Notes under the pieces: model-generated
Database searches by the model: none
The model's input: only the letters and a program-made list of their open reading frames with translations
What the model was told of the DNA's origin: nothing
Position numbers and translations under genes: made by a program
NCBI GenBank assembly: GCA_036274055.1
Contig: DASUGM010000188.1
Location: 1-12,497 of the forward strand
From: DASUGM01 sp036274055
GTDB lineage: Bacteria > Acidobacteriota > Vicinamibacteria > Vicinamibacterales > SCN-69-37
Length of the DNA: 12,497 bases
Reading direction: 5' to 3'
Shown here: positions 6,322-12,497 of the stretch, one piece after another
How positions within the stretch are numbered: the first letter of the stretch is position 1
Layout: the number at the start of each line of letters is the position of its first letter

Positions 6322-7164
6322 ATGTCCGCGAGACGTTTGACTTGCGCTCTTCTCCTGCTTGCGGCTGTCTCAGCCTGCAGCAAGGAATCACCGACAGAGC
6401 CCGACAACAACACCATCGCCTACACCGCGATTGGCGCCAGCGATGCCAACGGCGTCGGTAGCAGCGCCCCGTGCCTCGGCTCGTGCACGACCGGCCAGGG
6501 TTACGTGCCGCAGTTGACACGCCGGATGGAGCAGGGCGGCCGGACAGTGACGTTGAGCAACCTCGGGATCCCGACCGCGCTGTTGAGTCCAGAGTTTCAG
6601 CAACTCTCCAATGCCGTCGGGCGCGAGGCGCTCGGCAACTTCCTCGACGGCGAAGTGCCGCGAGTGCCGTCGTCGACGACGCTGCTGACGGTGTTTGCCG
6701 GCGCCAACGACGCGAATGTGGTCGGCATGGCGATTCGCGCCGGGCTGGCCGGCGCCGATGTGAGCGGCTACATCGCCGCGCGCGTCCAGGCCTTTGCGCG
6801 GGATTTACGCGCGTTGCTCACCGGCGTTCGCGGCCGCGCCCCCGGCACGCGCATCGTCTTTCTGAATCTGCCGAACCTGGCCGGCATGCCGTACGCCGCC
6901 GGACTATCGCTGGACGAAAAGCGCTTGTTGCAGCAGATCGCGGTCGCGTTTTCCGCGCAGGTCAATACGCTCGTCGCCGACGGCGTCCTCGTGGCCGACG
7001 TGATGTGCGACAGCCGATCGCTCCAGAGCGGCATTTTCTCGAGCGACGGGTTTCATCCCAATGACACCGGCTACGCGTTTCTTGCCGACCTGCTGTACGG
7101 TCCGGCGACCACCGGCTCGGCGCCGGCGCCGGCGGCGTCGTGTTCGGCGATGACGTTGTTCTGA
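6322..7164 (+). CDS. SGNH/GDSL-family hydrolase lipoprotein
   Basis: Predicted envelope lipoprotein with an esterase/lipase-like SGNH domain; the substrate cannot be told from the sequence. It has 280 residues. The signal peptide has Arg-Arg, a hydrophobic stretch and the lipobox AVSAC (Cys19 would be lipidated), followed by a short charged Pro-rich linker. The catalytic blocks are all visible: block I as IGASDANGVG (Ser40; the usual GDS is GAS followed by Asp), block II NLGIPTA (Gly82), block III GANDANV (Asn129) and block V DGFHPND (Asp242, His245). Cys51 with Cys55, and Cys229 with Cys274, could form disulfides outside the cytoplasm. It is separated from argH by the inverted repeat and is probably its own transcription unit, together with the rhodanese, whose start is one base after its stop. 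ATG at 6322; no strong ribosome site. Confidence 0.85.
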   Translation: MSARRLTCALLLLAAVSACSKESPTEPDNNTIAYTAIGASDANGVGSSAPCLGSCTTGQGYVPQLTRRMEQGGRTVTLSNLGIPTALLSPEFQQLSNAVGREALGNFLDGEVPRVPSSTTLLTVFAGANDANVVGMAIRAGLAGADVSGYIAARVQAFARDLRALLTGVRGRAPGTRIVFLNLPNLAGMPYAAGLSLDEKRLLQQIAVAFSAQVNTLVADGVLVADVMCDSRSLQSGIFSSDGFHPNDTGYAFLADLLYGPATTGSAPAPAASCSAMTLF

Positions 7165-7165
7165 G

Positions 7166-7483
7166 ATGACCGCCGACGAATTGGCCCGCGCCATTGCCGG
7201 CGGCCAGCCGCCGGTAGTCCTCGACGTGCGGACGCCGGCGGAATTCGCCGCGGGCCACGTGCCAGGCGCCGTCAACATCCCGTTCAACCAGATCGGTCCG
7301 CGCGCCGGCGAAATTCCCGCTGCGCATGACGCGGTTGTGGTCGTCTACTGCGGCCACGGGCCGCGCGCGTGGTTGGCCGCGCGTGCGCTGCGGGCGCGCG
7401 GCTTCAGCAAGGTGCAGTTGCTGAAGGGCCACTGGGCTGGCTGGCGGAAAAATGGACCGGGTCGCTTTTTACGCAAACCGTAA
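7166..7483 (+). CDS. Single-domain rhodanese-like sulfurtransferase
   Basis: Rhodanese-fold protein that may transfer sulfane sulfur or handle persulfides; partner unknown. 105 residues, no signal peptide, so probably cytosolic. Visible features are VVLDVRTPAEFAAGHVPGAVNIP (family CH2A region, 17-39, with D20, R22 and E26) and the active-site loop YCGHGPRA with catalytic Cys62 and the usual closing Arg67, followed by the helix AARALRARGF. The family usually ends soon after a G-W-x-x-W-type segment, seen here as GHWAGWRKNG. The next seven or so residues and the TAA stop come from the palindromic element that begins at 7449, so the natural C-terminus has probably been replaced. It starts one base after the lipoprotein stop, suggesting coupled translation. 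Confidence 0.88.
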   Translation: MTADELARAIAGGQPPVVLDVRTPAEFAAGHVPGAVNIPFNQIGPRAGEIPAAHDAVVVVYCGHGPRAWLAARALRARGFSKVQLLKGHWAGWRKNGPGRFLRKP

Positions 7484-7503
7484 AAAGCGACCCGGTCCCT
7501 TTT
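7449..7503. repeat. 55-base near-perfect palindromic element (REP/RAYT-like)
   Basis: The arms 7454-7473 and 7479-7498 (GGACCGGGTCGCTTTTTACG and its exact complement) pair over 20 of 20 bases around the 5-base centre CAAAC. After one mismatch, an AAAA/TTTT flank adds four more pairs. The left arm and loop encode the rhodanese C-terminus and the right arm supplies its TAA stop (7481-7483). Such elements are typical of REP-type sequences moved by RAYT transposases; no transposase is in the window, so the class is inferred. The hairpin could also terminate or stabilise the upstream transcript. Confidence 0.85.
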
Positions 7504-7554
7504 GTGATCTCGTCACACCGGTCGTCACAGAAAGGCGGCGATCCGAGTTGTCCC

Positions 7555-7560
7555 TATAAT
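7555..7560 (+). promoter_or_regulatory. Likely -10 box for the M16 peptidase pair
   Basis: A perfect TATAAT stands out in GC-rich sequence 31 bases before the first M16 start and downstream of the palindrome. No convincing -35 box is found at 16-18 bases, so the promoter call is moderate. Transcription would start near 7567. Confidence 0.45.
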
Positions 7561-7577
7561 CTGGACAGTCACCTCAG

Positions 7578-7584
7578 AAGGGGG
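7578..7584 (+). promoter_or_regulatory. Strong Shine-Dalgarno fixing the first M16 start
   Basis: AAGGGGG lies six bases before the ATG at 7591. It is the best ribosome site in the window and excludes the longer in-frame upstream starts that would run through the rhodanese and the palindrome. Confidence 0.7.
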
Positions 7585-7590
7585 TTGTCC

Positions 7591-8946
7591 ATGCCACGCC
7601 ATTTCCGCCGGTTCGGGCTCGCGCTGATCGCTGCGCTTGCCGGGGCCGCGACGCTCGCCGCGCAGTCGGCGCCGCGGGTCACGTTCACTGACACGAAGAT
7701 GAAGAACGGCCTGCGCGTGATCATTTCCGAGGATCACAGCGCGCCGGTGTTCTCGATTGCCGTCACCTACAACGCCGGCTCTCGCGACGAACGCAAAGGC
7801 CGCACCGGTTTCGCGCATCTCTTCGAACACATGATGTTCAAGGGCTCCGAACAGGTCGGTCCGGGCGAGCACTTCATGCTCGTCTTCAACAACGGCGGCA
7901 ACATGAACGGCACGACCAACAAGGACCGCACGCTCTACTTCGAGACGCTGCCCGCCAATCAGCTTGACCTCGGATTGTTCCTCGAAGCCGATCGGATGTG
8001 GTCGCTCGAGATCACGGCGGAGAATCTCGACAATCAGCGCAACGCAGTCCAGGAAGAGCGGCGCCTCGGCGTCGACAACCAGCCGTACGGCAGGACGTTC
8101 GAAGCCGTGGATGCGCTGGCTTACGAAAACTTCGCCTACGAGCATTCAGTGATCGGATCGATGGACGACCTGACGGCCGCCACCGTCGACGACGTCAAGC
8201 AGTTCTTCCGGACCTACTACGCGCCGAACAACGCGATCCTGTCGGTCGTCGGCGACGTCAACACCAAGGACGTGCTGGCGAAGGTCTCGAAGTACTTCGA
8301 CCGGATTCCAGCGCAGCCCGCGCCGGCGGTGGTGGACATGACCGAACCGGCGCAGACCGCGGAGCGGCGGCAGACCCTCGAGGATCCGCTGGCGCGGCTG
8401 CCGCGCATCGACATGGCCTGGCATACGCCCGGATCGTTCGCGCCAGACGACGATGCGCTGACCGTGCTGGCGACGGTGCTGTCCAGCGGCCGCAGTTCGC
8501 GCTTCTACGAGGCCATCGTCCGGCAGGCGCAGTTGAGCTCGGGCGTCAGCGCGTTCAGCGCCGGCACCCGCGGGCCCGGGTTGTTTCAGGTCATCGCCAC
8601 GGCGCTGCCAGGCAAGACAATCGCGGACCTTGAAAAGGCGATCGACGCCGAAATCGAGAAGGTCAAGACCGGTCCGATTCAGGATTGGGAAATCACCAAA
8701 GCCCGAAACAGCCAGAAGCGTGCGTTCGTCGGCGGCCTCGGCAGCTCGCTGCAGAAGGCCGTCAACCTTGGTCAGTACGCGCTGTTCGCCAACGATCCGA
8801 ATCTGATCAACACCTACATCGATCGCATCAACAAGGTCACGGCCGCCGATGTTCAGCGTGTCGCGAAGCAGTATTTCGTGAACACGAATCGGACCGTCGT
8901 GATCACAAATCCCAAAGCGGCCGCCGGCCAGGAAGGTGTGCGATGA
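7591..8946 (+). CDS. Secreted M16 family zinc metallopeptidase (catalytic subunit)
   Basis: Insulinase/processing-peptidase family protease, probably periplasmic. It has 451 residues. A signal peptide spans about 1-25, with a hydrophobic core and likely cleavage near LAAQS-A. The inverted zinc motif HxxEH is intact as HLFEH (76-80), and the third ligand is in NAVQEERR (about 155-156), 75 residues on. GGNMNGTTNKDRTLYFE (102-118) is typical of the single-domain bacterial enzymes that pair with an inactive partner. A second M16 half (about 240-430) follows without a zinc motif, as usual. It overlaps the next M16 gene by four bases (ATGA), consistent with a two-chain enzyme made in equal amounts. 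Start set by AAGGGGG at 7578-7584. The substrate is unknown; peptide degradation in the envelope is the likely role. Confidence 0.93.
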   Translation: MPRHFRRFGLALIAALAGAATLAAQSAPRVTFTDTKMKNGLRVIISEDHSAPVFSIAVTYNAGSRDERKGRTGFAHLFEHMMFKGSEQVGPGEHFMLVFNNGGNMNGTTNKDRTLYFETLPANQLDLGLFLEADRMWSLEITAENLDNQRNAVQEERRLGVDNQPYGRTFEAVDALAYENFAYEHSVIGSMDDLTAATVDDVKQFFRTYYAPNNAILSVVGDVNTKDVLAKVSKYFDRIPAQPAPAVVDMTEPAQTAERRQTLEDPLARLPRIDMAWHTPGSFAPDDDALTVLATVLSSGRSSRFYEAIVRQAQLSSGVSAFSAGTRGPGLFQVIATALPGKTIADLEKAIDAEIEKVKTGPIQDWEITKARNSQKRAFVGGLGSSLQKAVNLGQYALFANDPNLINTYIDRINKVTAADVQRVAKQYFVNTNRTVVITNPKAAAGQEGVR

Positions 8947-10424
8947 ACGCCCGCAAATCCGCCATCGTTGTCGTCGCCTCGCTGGCGGCGAGCACCATGC
9001 TGATCGCCGCGACACCCGCCGGAGAGCAGGGCGGCGCGCCACCGCAGTCGAGTAAGGCCGTGGTGATGAAAGGACGCGCGCCGGTGTCGACCGAGATGCT
9101 GCACATCAAGCTGCCGCGCCCGGTCGAGACCGACCTGCCGAACGGCCTGCACCTGATGGTGCTCGAAGATCGCCGGGCGCCGCAGGTGTCGTTCCAGATC
9201 ATCATCCCCGGCGCCGGCGGCTACTTCGATCCGGCGGAGATGCCGGGCGTGTCGTCGATGACCGCGGCGATGATGCGCGAAGGCACGACCTCGAAGACGA
9301 CGCAGCAGATCGCTGAGATGCTCGAGACGATGGCGGCCAACGTCAACGTCGGCGGCAGCCTGTCGGGAGTCACCGCGACGATCAGCGGATCGAGTCTGAC
9401 CGAGAACTTCGACGCGACGTTCGGTCTGGCCGCCGACATCCTGCTGAATCCGACCTTCCCGAAGGACGAGTTCGATCGCTACAAGAGCCGCACCGCGGCC
9501 GGGTTGGTCCAGCAGCGATCGAATCCGTCGTTCCTGGCCAACGAGATGTTCGCGCGCATGGTCTACGGCGCCCATCCCGCGGCTCGCGTGGCTATGAACG
9601 CCGACGTGCTCAAGGCCGCCACCACCGAGACGCTCGCGGCGTTCCACAAGTCGCACTATGTGCCCGACCACGCCCTGCTCGCGATTGCCGGCGACATCTC
9701 GATGGCCGACGCGAGGAAGCTGGCCGACGCCAAGCTCGCGGCGTGGAAGAAGGCAGGCACGCCGGCGCCGACGGTTCAGGATCCGCCGGCGATTGGACCG
9801 GCGCGCGTGTCATTGATCGCCCGGCCCAACTCGGTGCAGACCAGCCTCTGGGTCGGGACGCAGGGGATCTCCCGTACCAGCCCGGACTTCGACATCGTGA
9901 CGGTGATGGACAAGGTGATCGGCGGCGGGCCGACCGGACGTTTGTTCGTGCACCTGCGCGAGGAGAAGGGCTACACCTACGGCGCCTACAGCCAGATGTC
10001 CACCGGTCAGTATCGCGGCAGTTGGCTGGCGTCGACCGACGTGCGAACCGAGGTCACTGAGCCAGCGCTGAAGGATCTGATGGCTGAGATCGCGCGGATG
10101 CGCGACGAGCCGGTGCCGACGAAGGAATTCGAGGATGCAAAGCGTTCGCTGGTCGCCTCGTTCGCGCTGTCGCTCGAATCGCCGACGGCGGTACTGAGCA
10201 ACCACGTCTCGCGCTGGCTTTACAAGCTGCCAGTGGACTACTGGGACAAGCTGCCGGAGCGGATCAGCGCGGTGACCGTCGCGCAAGTCGAGGCGGCGGC
10301 GAAGAAGTATCTCGAGCCGACGCGACTGCAGATCGTCGCGGTCGGCGACGAGGCGAAGGTCGGACCCGTCCTGAAGCAGTTCGGGACGGTGGACGTCTAC
10401 GATACGAATGGAGTCAAAAAATAG
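8943..10424 (+). CDS. Secreted M16 family protein lacking the zinc motif (partner subunit)
   Basis: 493-residue M16-fold protein with an N-terminal signal segment (about 1-23, cleavage near IAA-TP) and a linker of about 30 residues. Where the active subunit has HxxEH, this one has GVSSMTAAMMREGT (102-115), with no histidine or zinc-binding glutamate, so it cannot be catalytic on its own. It keeps the substrate-binding element of the non-catalytic half, GGGPTGRLFVHLREEKGYTYG at about 327-347, with the Arg and Tyr known to hold peptide carbonyls in such partners. Its start overlaps the stop of the catalytic gene by four bases. Known bacterial and mitochondrial M16 enzymes form heterodimers of one active and one inactive chain, so the two genes probably make one clamp-like peptidase. 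It ends in a TAG just before the octamer repeat. Confidence 0.92.
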   Translation: MNARKSAIVVVASLAASTMLIAATPAGEQGGAPPQSSKAVVMKGRAPVSTEMLHIKLPRPVETDLPNGLHLMVLEDRRAPQVSFQIIIPGAGGYFDPAEMPGVSSMTAAMMREGTTSKTTQQIAEMLETMAANVNVGGSLSGVTATISGSSLTENFDATFGLAADILLNPTFPKDEFDRYKSRTAAGLVQQRSNPSFLANEMFARMVYGAHPAARVAMNADVLKAATTETLAAFHKSHYVPDHALLAIAGDISMADARKLADAKLAAWKKAGTPAPTVQDPPAIGPARVSLIARPNSVQTSLWVGTQGISRTSPDFDIVTVMDKVIGGGPTGRLFVHLREEKGYTYGAYSQMSTGQYRGSWLASTDVRTEVTEPALKDLMAEIARMRDEPVPTKEFEDAKRSLVASFALSLESPTAVLSNHVSRWLYKLPVDYWDKLPERISAVTVAQVEAAAKKYLEPTRLQIVAVGDEAKVGPVLKQFGTVDVYDTNGVKK

Positions 10425-10431
10425 CACTCCG

Positions 10432-10532
10432 TGCGCCAATGCGCCAATGCGCCTTTGCGCCGGTGCGCCCGTGCGGGTTTTTGTGGACCGTGCGAGCGCA
10501 TCGGCGCAGTGACGCACGGGCGCATCGGCGCA
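10432..10532. repeat. Inverted octamer arrays (TGCGCCNN) between convergent genes
   Basis: Five TGCGCCNN units in tandem (10432-10471: NN is AA, AA, TT, GG, CG) face inverted copies of the same unit (10493-10532). Arms 10456-10475 and 10513-10532 pair at 19 of 20 bases, with the odd pair a G-T wobble, around a 37-base centre. The arrays fill the 113-base gap between the M16 stop (10424) and the permease stop (10538). As RNA from either strand this would fold into a strong hairpin, so a bidirectional transcription end is plausible. A GGGTTTTT run sits in the loop rather than after the stem. There are no spacers, so it is not a CRISPR array. Confidence 0.75.
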
Positions 10533-10537
10533 TGGAA

Positions 10538-12497
10538 CTACCGCCGTAAGGCGCGCAAGGGATCGATCCGCGCGGCCCGTATCGCCGGGCCGGCGCAGGC
10601 GGCGATCGATACGAGGATCAGCGCCGCGGCGACGGTCGCGAACGTGATCGGGTCGCGGCTGGTCACGCCGTACAGGAACGTCGTCAGGTATTTACCCAGC
10701 ATCCACGCCGCCGTGAGGCCGACCACGACACCGGCAACGGCCATCAGCGCACCTTGCGCGACAACCAGCTTCACGATCTGCGCCGGCCGCGCGCCCAGCG
10801 CAGCCCGGACGCCGATCTCGCGATGCCGCAGCGAGACCATGTACGACAGCACGCCGAACAGTCCGACGCCGGTAATCACTACCGCAAAGATCGCGAACGT
10901 CGCGAGCACGGCGCTGTACAAGCGCGGCTGCGCGAGCGAGTCGAGCACCCGCTGATCCATCGTCGAGACGCCCTCGACGACGGCGTTGCGGTCAACGTCG
11001 CGGACGATGCTTCGCAGGATCGGCGCGAACGCGGCTGGATCGCCCGACGTGCGCACAACCAGCGCCGGACCGCCGCCGAAGCCGCGCTTCCGTTGGCGGT
11101 ATGACACGTAGACTTCCGGCCGCGGAGGATCGGTCACGGATCGCATCACGACGTCGTCGATCACGCCGACGATCTTCCAGGGTCGAGCCAATTCCTCGTT
11201 CTCATTGTCGTCGCCGAGCGGCAGTTCGACGCCCAGGACCTGTCCAGGCAGATACGCGCGGATGAATGCGCGATTGACGATCGCGGCGCGCTCCGACGTC
11301 GCCGTATCAATCCCGGCAAGCGCGCGGCCCTGGACGATTCGAAGCCCGAGGGCGTCGAAGTAGTCCGGGCTGACGACGTAGCTGCCGGCCTGGACGTTGA
11401 TCGGCTCACCGCCAGGCGGCGTCAGACGAAAACCCGACATGCTGTAGGTGTTGGACAGCGGGATCGCGCTGGCCGCCGAAGCGGTCTGCACGCCAGGTGA
11501 CTGCCTGATGCGGGCGAGCACCTGATCGACGACTTCGGTACGGCGTGCATCGGGAAACGCATGCGTCGGCAGTGATAGAGACGCGGTCAGGACGTTGCGG
11601 GGGTCGTAGCCGCGATCAACGCTGATGAGCGCGAGAAAACTGCGGCCCAGCAGCCCGGCTCCGACCAGCAGAATGGCTGCCACGGCGACCTGTCCGGCCA
11701 TGATCATCGCGCGGGTGCGGGCGACGCCATGGCGAACGCGTCCGCCGACCGGCGCGAGGCTGTCTTCGTTGAGCACCTGGACCAGCCCGACGCGTCGCGT
11801 TTGCAGCATCGGCAGCACGCCGACGAGAATCGCCGCGAGCATCGATGCGCCGACGGCGAACACAGCGATCGGCCACGAGATCGCGATGTCGGCCGCGCGT
11901 GGGAACGTCGCGGGCAACAGCGTCGGCAGGACGCGGTGCGCGAGCCACGTCAACACGAGGCCAACGCCGCCGCCCGCCGCTCCTAACACCAGGTTCTCGA
12001 CGAGCAGTTGCCGCGCGAGCCTGCGAGTGTCGGCGCCGAGCGCGGCACGGAGTGCCACTTCCCGCCGGCGGGCGGACACGCGCGCGAGCTGCAAGCTGGC
12101 TACGTTCGCGATGCCGATCAGGAACAGGAGGCCGACCGCGGCCATCATGACGATCAGCGCGGGACGGACGTCGGCGGTCATCAACGTCAGCCACGGTGTC
12201 ACCCGAATCTCCGCTGGTTGATTCGTGCCGAAGGTCGCCACTGCGGCCATGCCTTGATCCGGCGCCGTCCGCGCGCGAGCGGTGCCTTCGGCGGCGGCCT
12301 GCTCCGGCGTCGCGCCCGCTTTCAGGCGGCCGAGCGCACCGAAAAGGCTCATCGCGCGCGAATCCGGATTGCGCGGATCGAGCACTGGCGGAACGTAGTA
12401 CGGCGTCCACAGCCGCGTGTCGCGATCCGGGAAGACGAACGACGATGGCATCACGCCGACGATGTTGTAGGGGCGGCCGTCGAGCGTGATCGATCGG
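10538..12497 (-). CDS. FtsX/MacB-like ABC permease, ADOP type (5' end missing)
   Basis: Integral membrane permease of the ABC3/MacB family, cut by the right edge; 652 residues are visible and the frame is open to base 12496. The first visible residues, reading about SITLDGRPYNIVGVMP, are the end of a periplasmic MacB core domain. Then come a transmembrane segment (LIVMMAAVGLLFLIGIANVA), the cytoplasmic RRREVALRAALGA coupling helix, further membrane segments, a second periplasmic domain, a second RHREIGVRAALGA coupling helix, and a C-terminal end in DPLRALRR. Two FtsX repeats with two coupling helices in one chain, and no ATPase gene in view, fit the duplicated orphan permeases of Acidobacteria. 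The substrate is unknown. The gene converges on the M16 pair and ends in a TAG 5 bases past the inverted octamer arrays. Confidence 0.9.
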   Translation of the reverse strand, partial: RSITLDGRPYNIVGVMPSSFVFPDRDTRLWTPYYVPPVLDPRNPDSRAMSLFGALGRLKAGATPEQAAAEGTARARTAPDQGMAAVATFGTNQPAEIRVTPWLTLMTADVRPALIVMMAAVGLLFLIGIANVASLQLARVSARRREVALRAALGADTRRLARQLLVENLVLGAAGGGVGLVLTWLAHRVLPTLLPATFPRAADIAISWPIAVFAVGASMLAAILVGVLPMLQTRRVGLVQVLNEDSLAPVGGRVRHGVARTRAMIMAGQVAVAAILLVGAGLLGRSFLALISVDRGYDPRNVLTASLSLPTHAFPDARRTEVVDQVLARIRQSPGVQTASAASAIPLSNTYSMSGFRLTPPGGEPINVQAGSYVVSPDYFDALGLRIVQGRALAGIDTATSERAAIVNRAFIRAYLPGQVLGVELPLGDDNENEELARPWKIVGVIDDVVMRSVTDPPRPEVYVSYRQRKRGFGGGPALVVRTSGDPAAFAPILRSIVRDVDRNAVVEGVSTMDQRVLDSLAQPRLYSAVLATFAIFAVVITGVGLFGVLSYMVSLRHREIGVRAALGARPAQIVKLVVAQGALMAVAGVVVGLTAAWMLGKYLTTFLYGVTSRDPITFATVAAALILVSIAACAGPAIRAARIDPLRALRR

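Noticed and set aside
7369..7590. Upstream in-frame extension of the first M16 gene
   Set aside because: It runs through the rhodanese and the palindrome; the signal peptide and AAGGGGG site fix the start at 7591.
10432..10532. CRISPR array
   Set aside because: Eight-base units without spacers, and no cas genes.
1..12497. tRNA, rRNA, integrase, phage or defence genes
   Set aside because: No cloverleaf, rRNA-like stretch, recombinase motif or toxin/nuclease signature seen on either strand.

Overview
The window is GC-rich, densely coded bacterial chromosome and reads as an accessory-free housekeeping locus. The best guess for the source is an Acidobacteriota-type soil or environmental bacterium. 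The evidence is the long FtsX/MacB-type permease without an ATPase (the 'ADOP' type common in that phylum), the paired M16 peptidases, and short tandem or palindromic repeats at gene ends. This is an inference; no rRNA or other phylogenetic marker is present.

Layout: bases 1-3061 (minus strand) hold argC-argB-argD, read right to left: N-acetyl-gamma-glutamyl-phosphate reductase, N-acetylglutamate kinase and acetylornithine aminotransferase. A compact divergent control region (about 3062-3216) carries two facing sigma-70-like promoters, two ARG-box-like sites that overlap or adjoin the argC and argR starts, and two further inverted repeats. To the right (plus strand) is argR-argG-argH: the arginine repressor, an argininosuccinate synthase homologue and argininosuccinate lyase. 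Together these cover acyl-glutamate to acyl-ornithine and citrulline to arginine. The acetyl-CoA entry step, the carbamoyltransferase and the deacylase/acetyltransferase are not in the window. Next on the plus strand come an SGNH/GDSL lipoprotein and a single-domain rhodanese (1 base apart), then an overlapping pair of secreted M16 peptidase-family proteins (one with an intact zinc site, one without). Convergent to these, on the minus strand, is a 5'-truncated MacB/FtsX-like permease that runs off the right edge.

Main points of interest. (1) The ArgG homologue is unusual. Its ATP loop reads SGSLETS instead of SGGLDTS, several residues expected to bind citrulline and aspartate are replaced (Ala85, Ala90, Ala121, Glu125), and the conserved C-terminal tail is gone, replaced by 16 residues read partly from a short tandem repeat. 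It may use a different, perhaps N-acylated, citrulline, or it may be degenerate. (2) Several gene junctions carry short repeats or palindromes of different sequence, and four genes (argD, argB, argG, rhodanese) end with their stop codon inside one. The clearest is a 55-base near-perfect palindrome at 7449-7503 that encodes the last residues of the rhodanese. (3) The argC/argR divergent control region is well preserved and readable.
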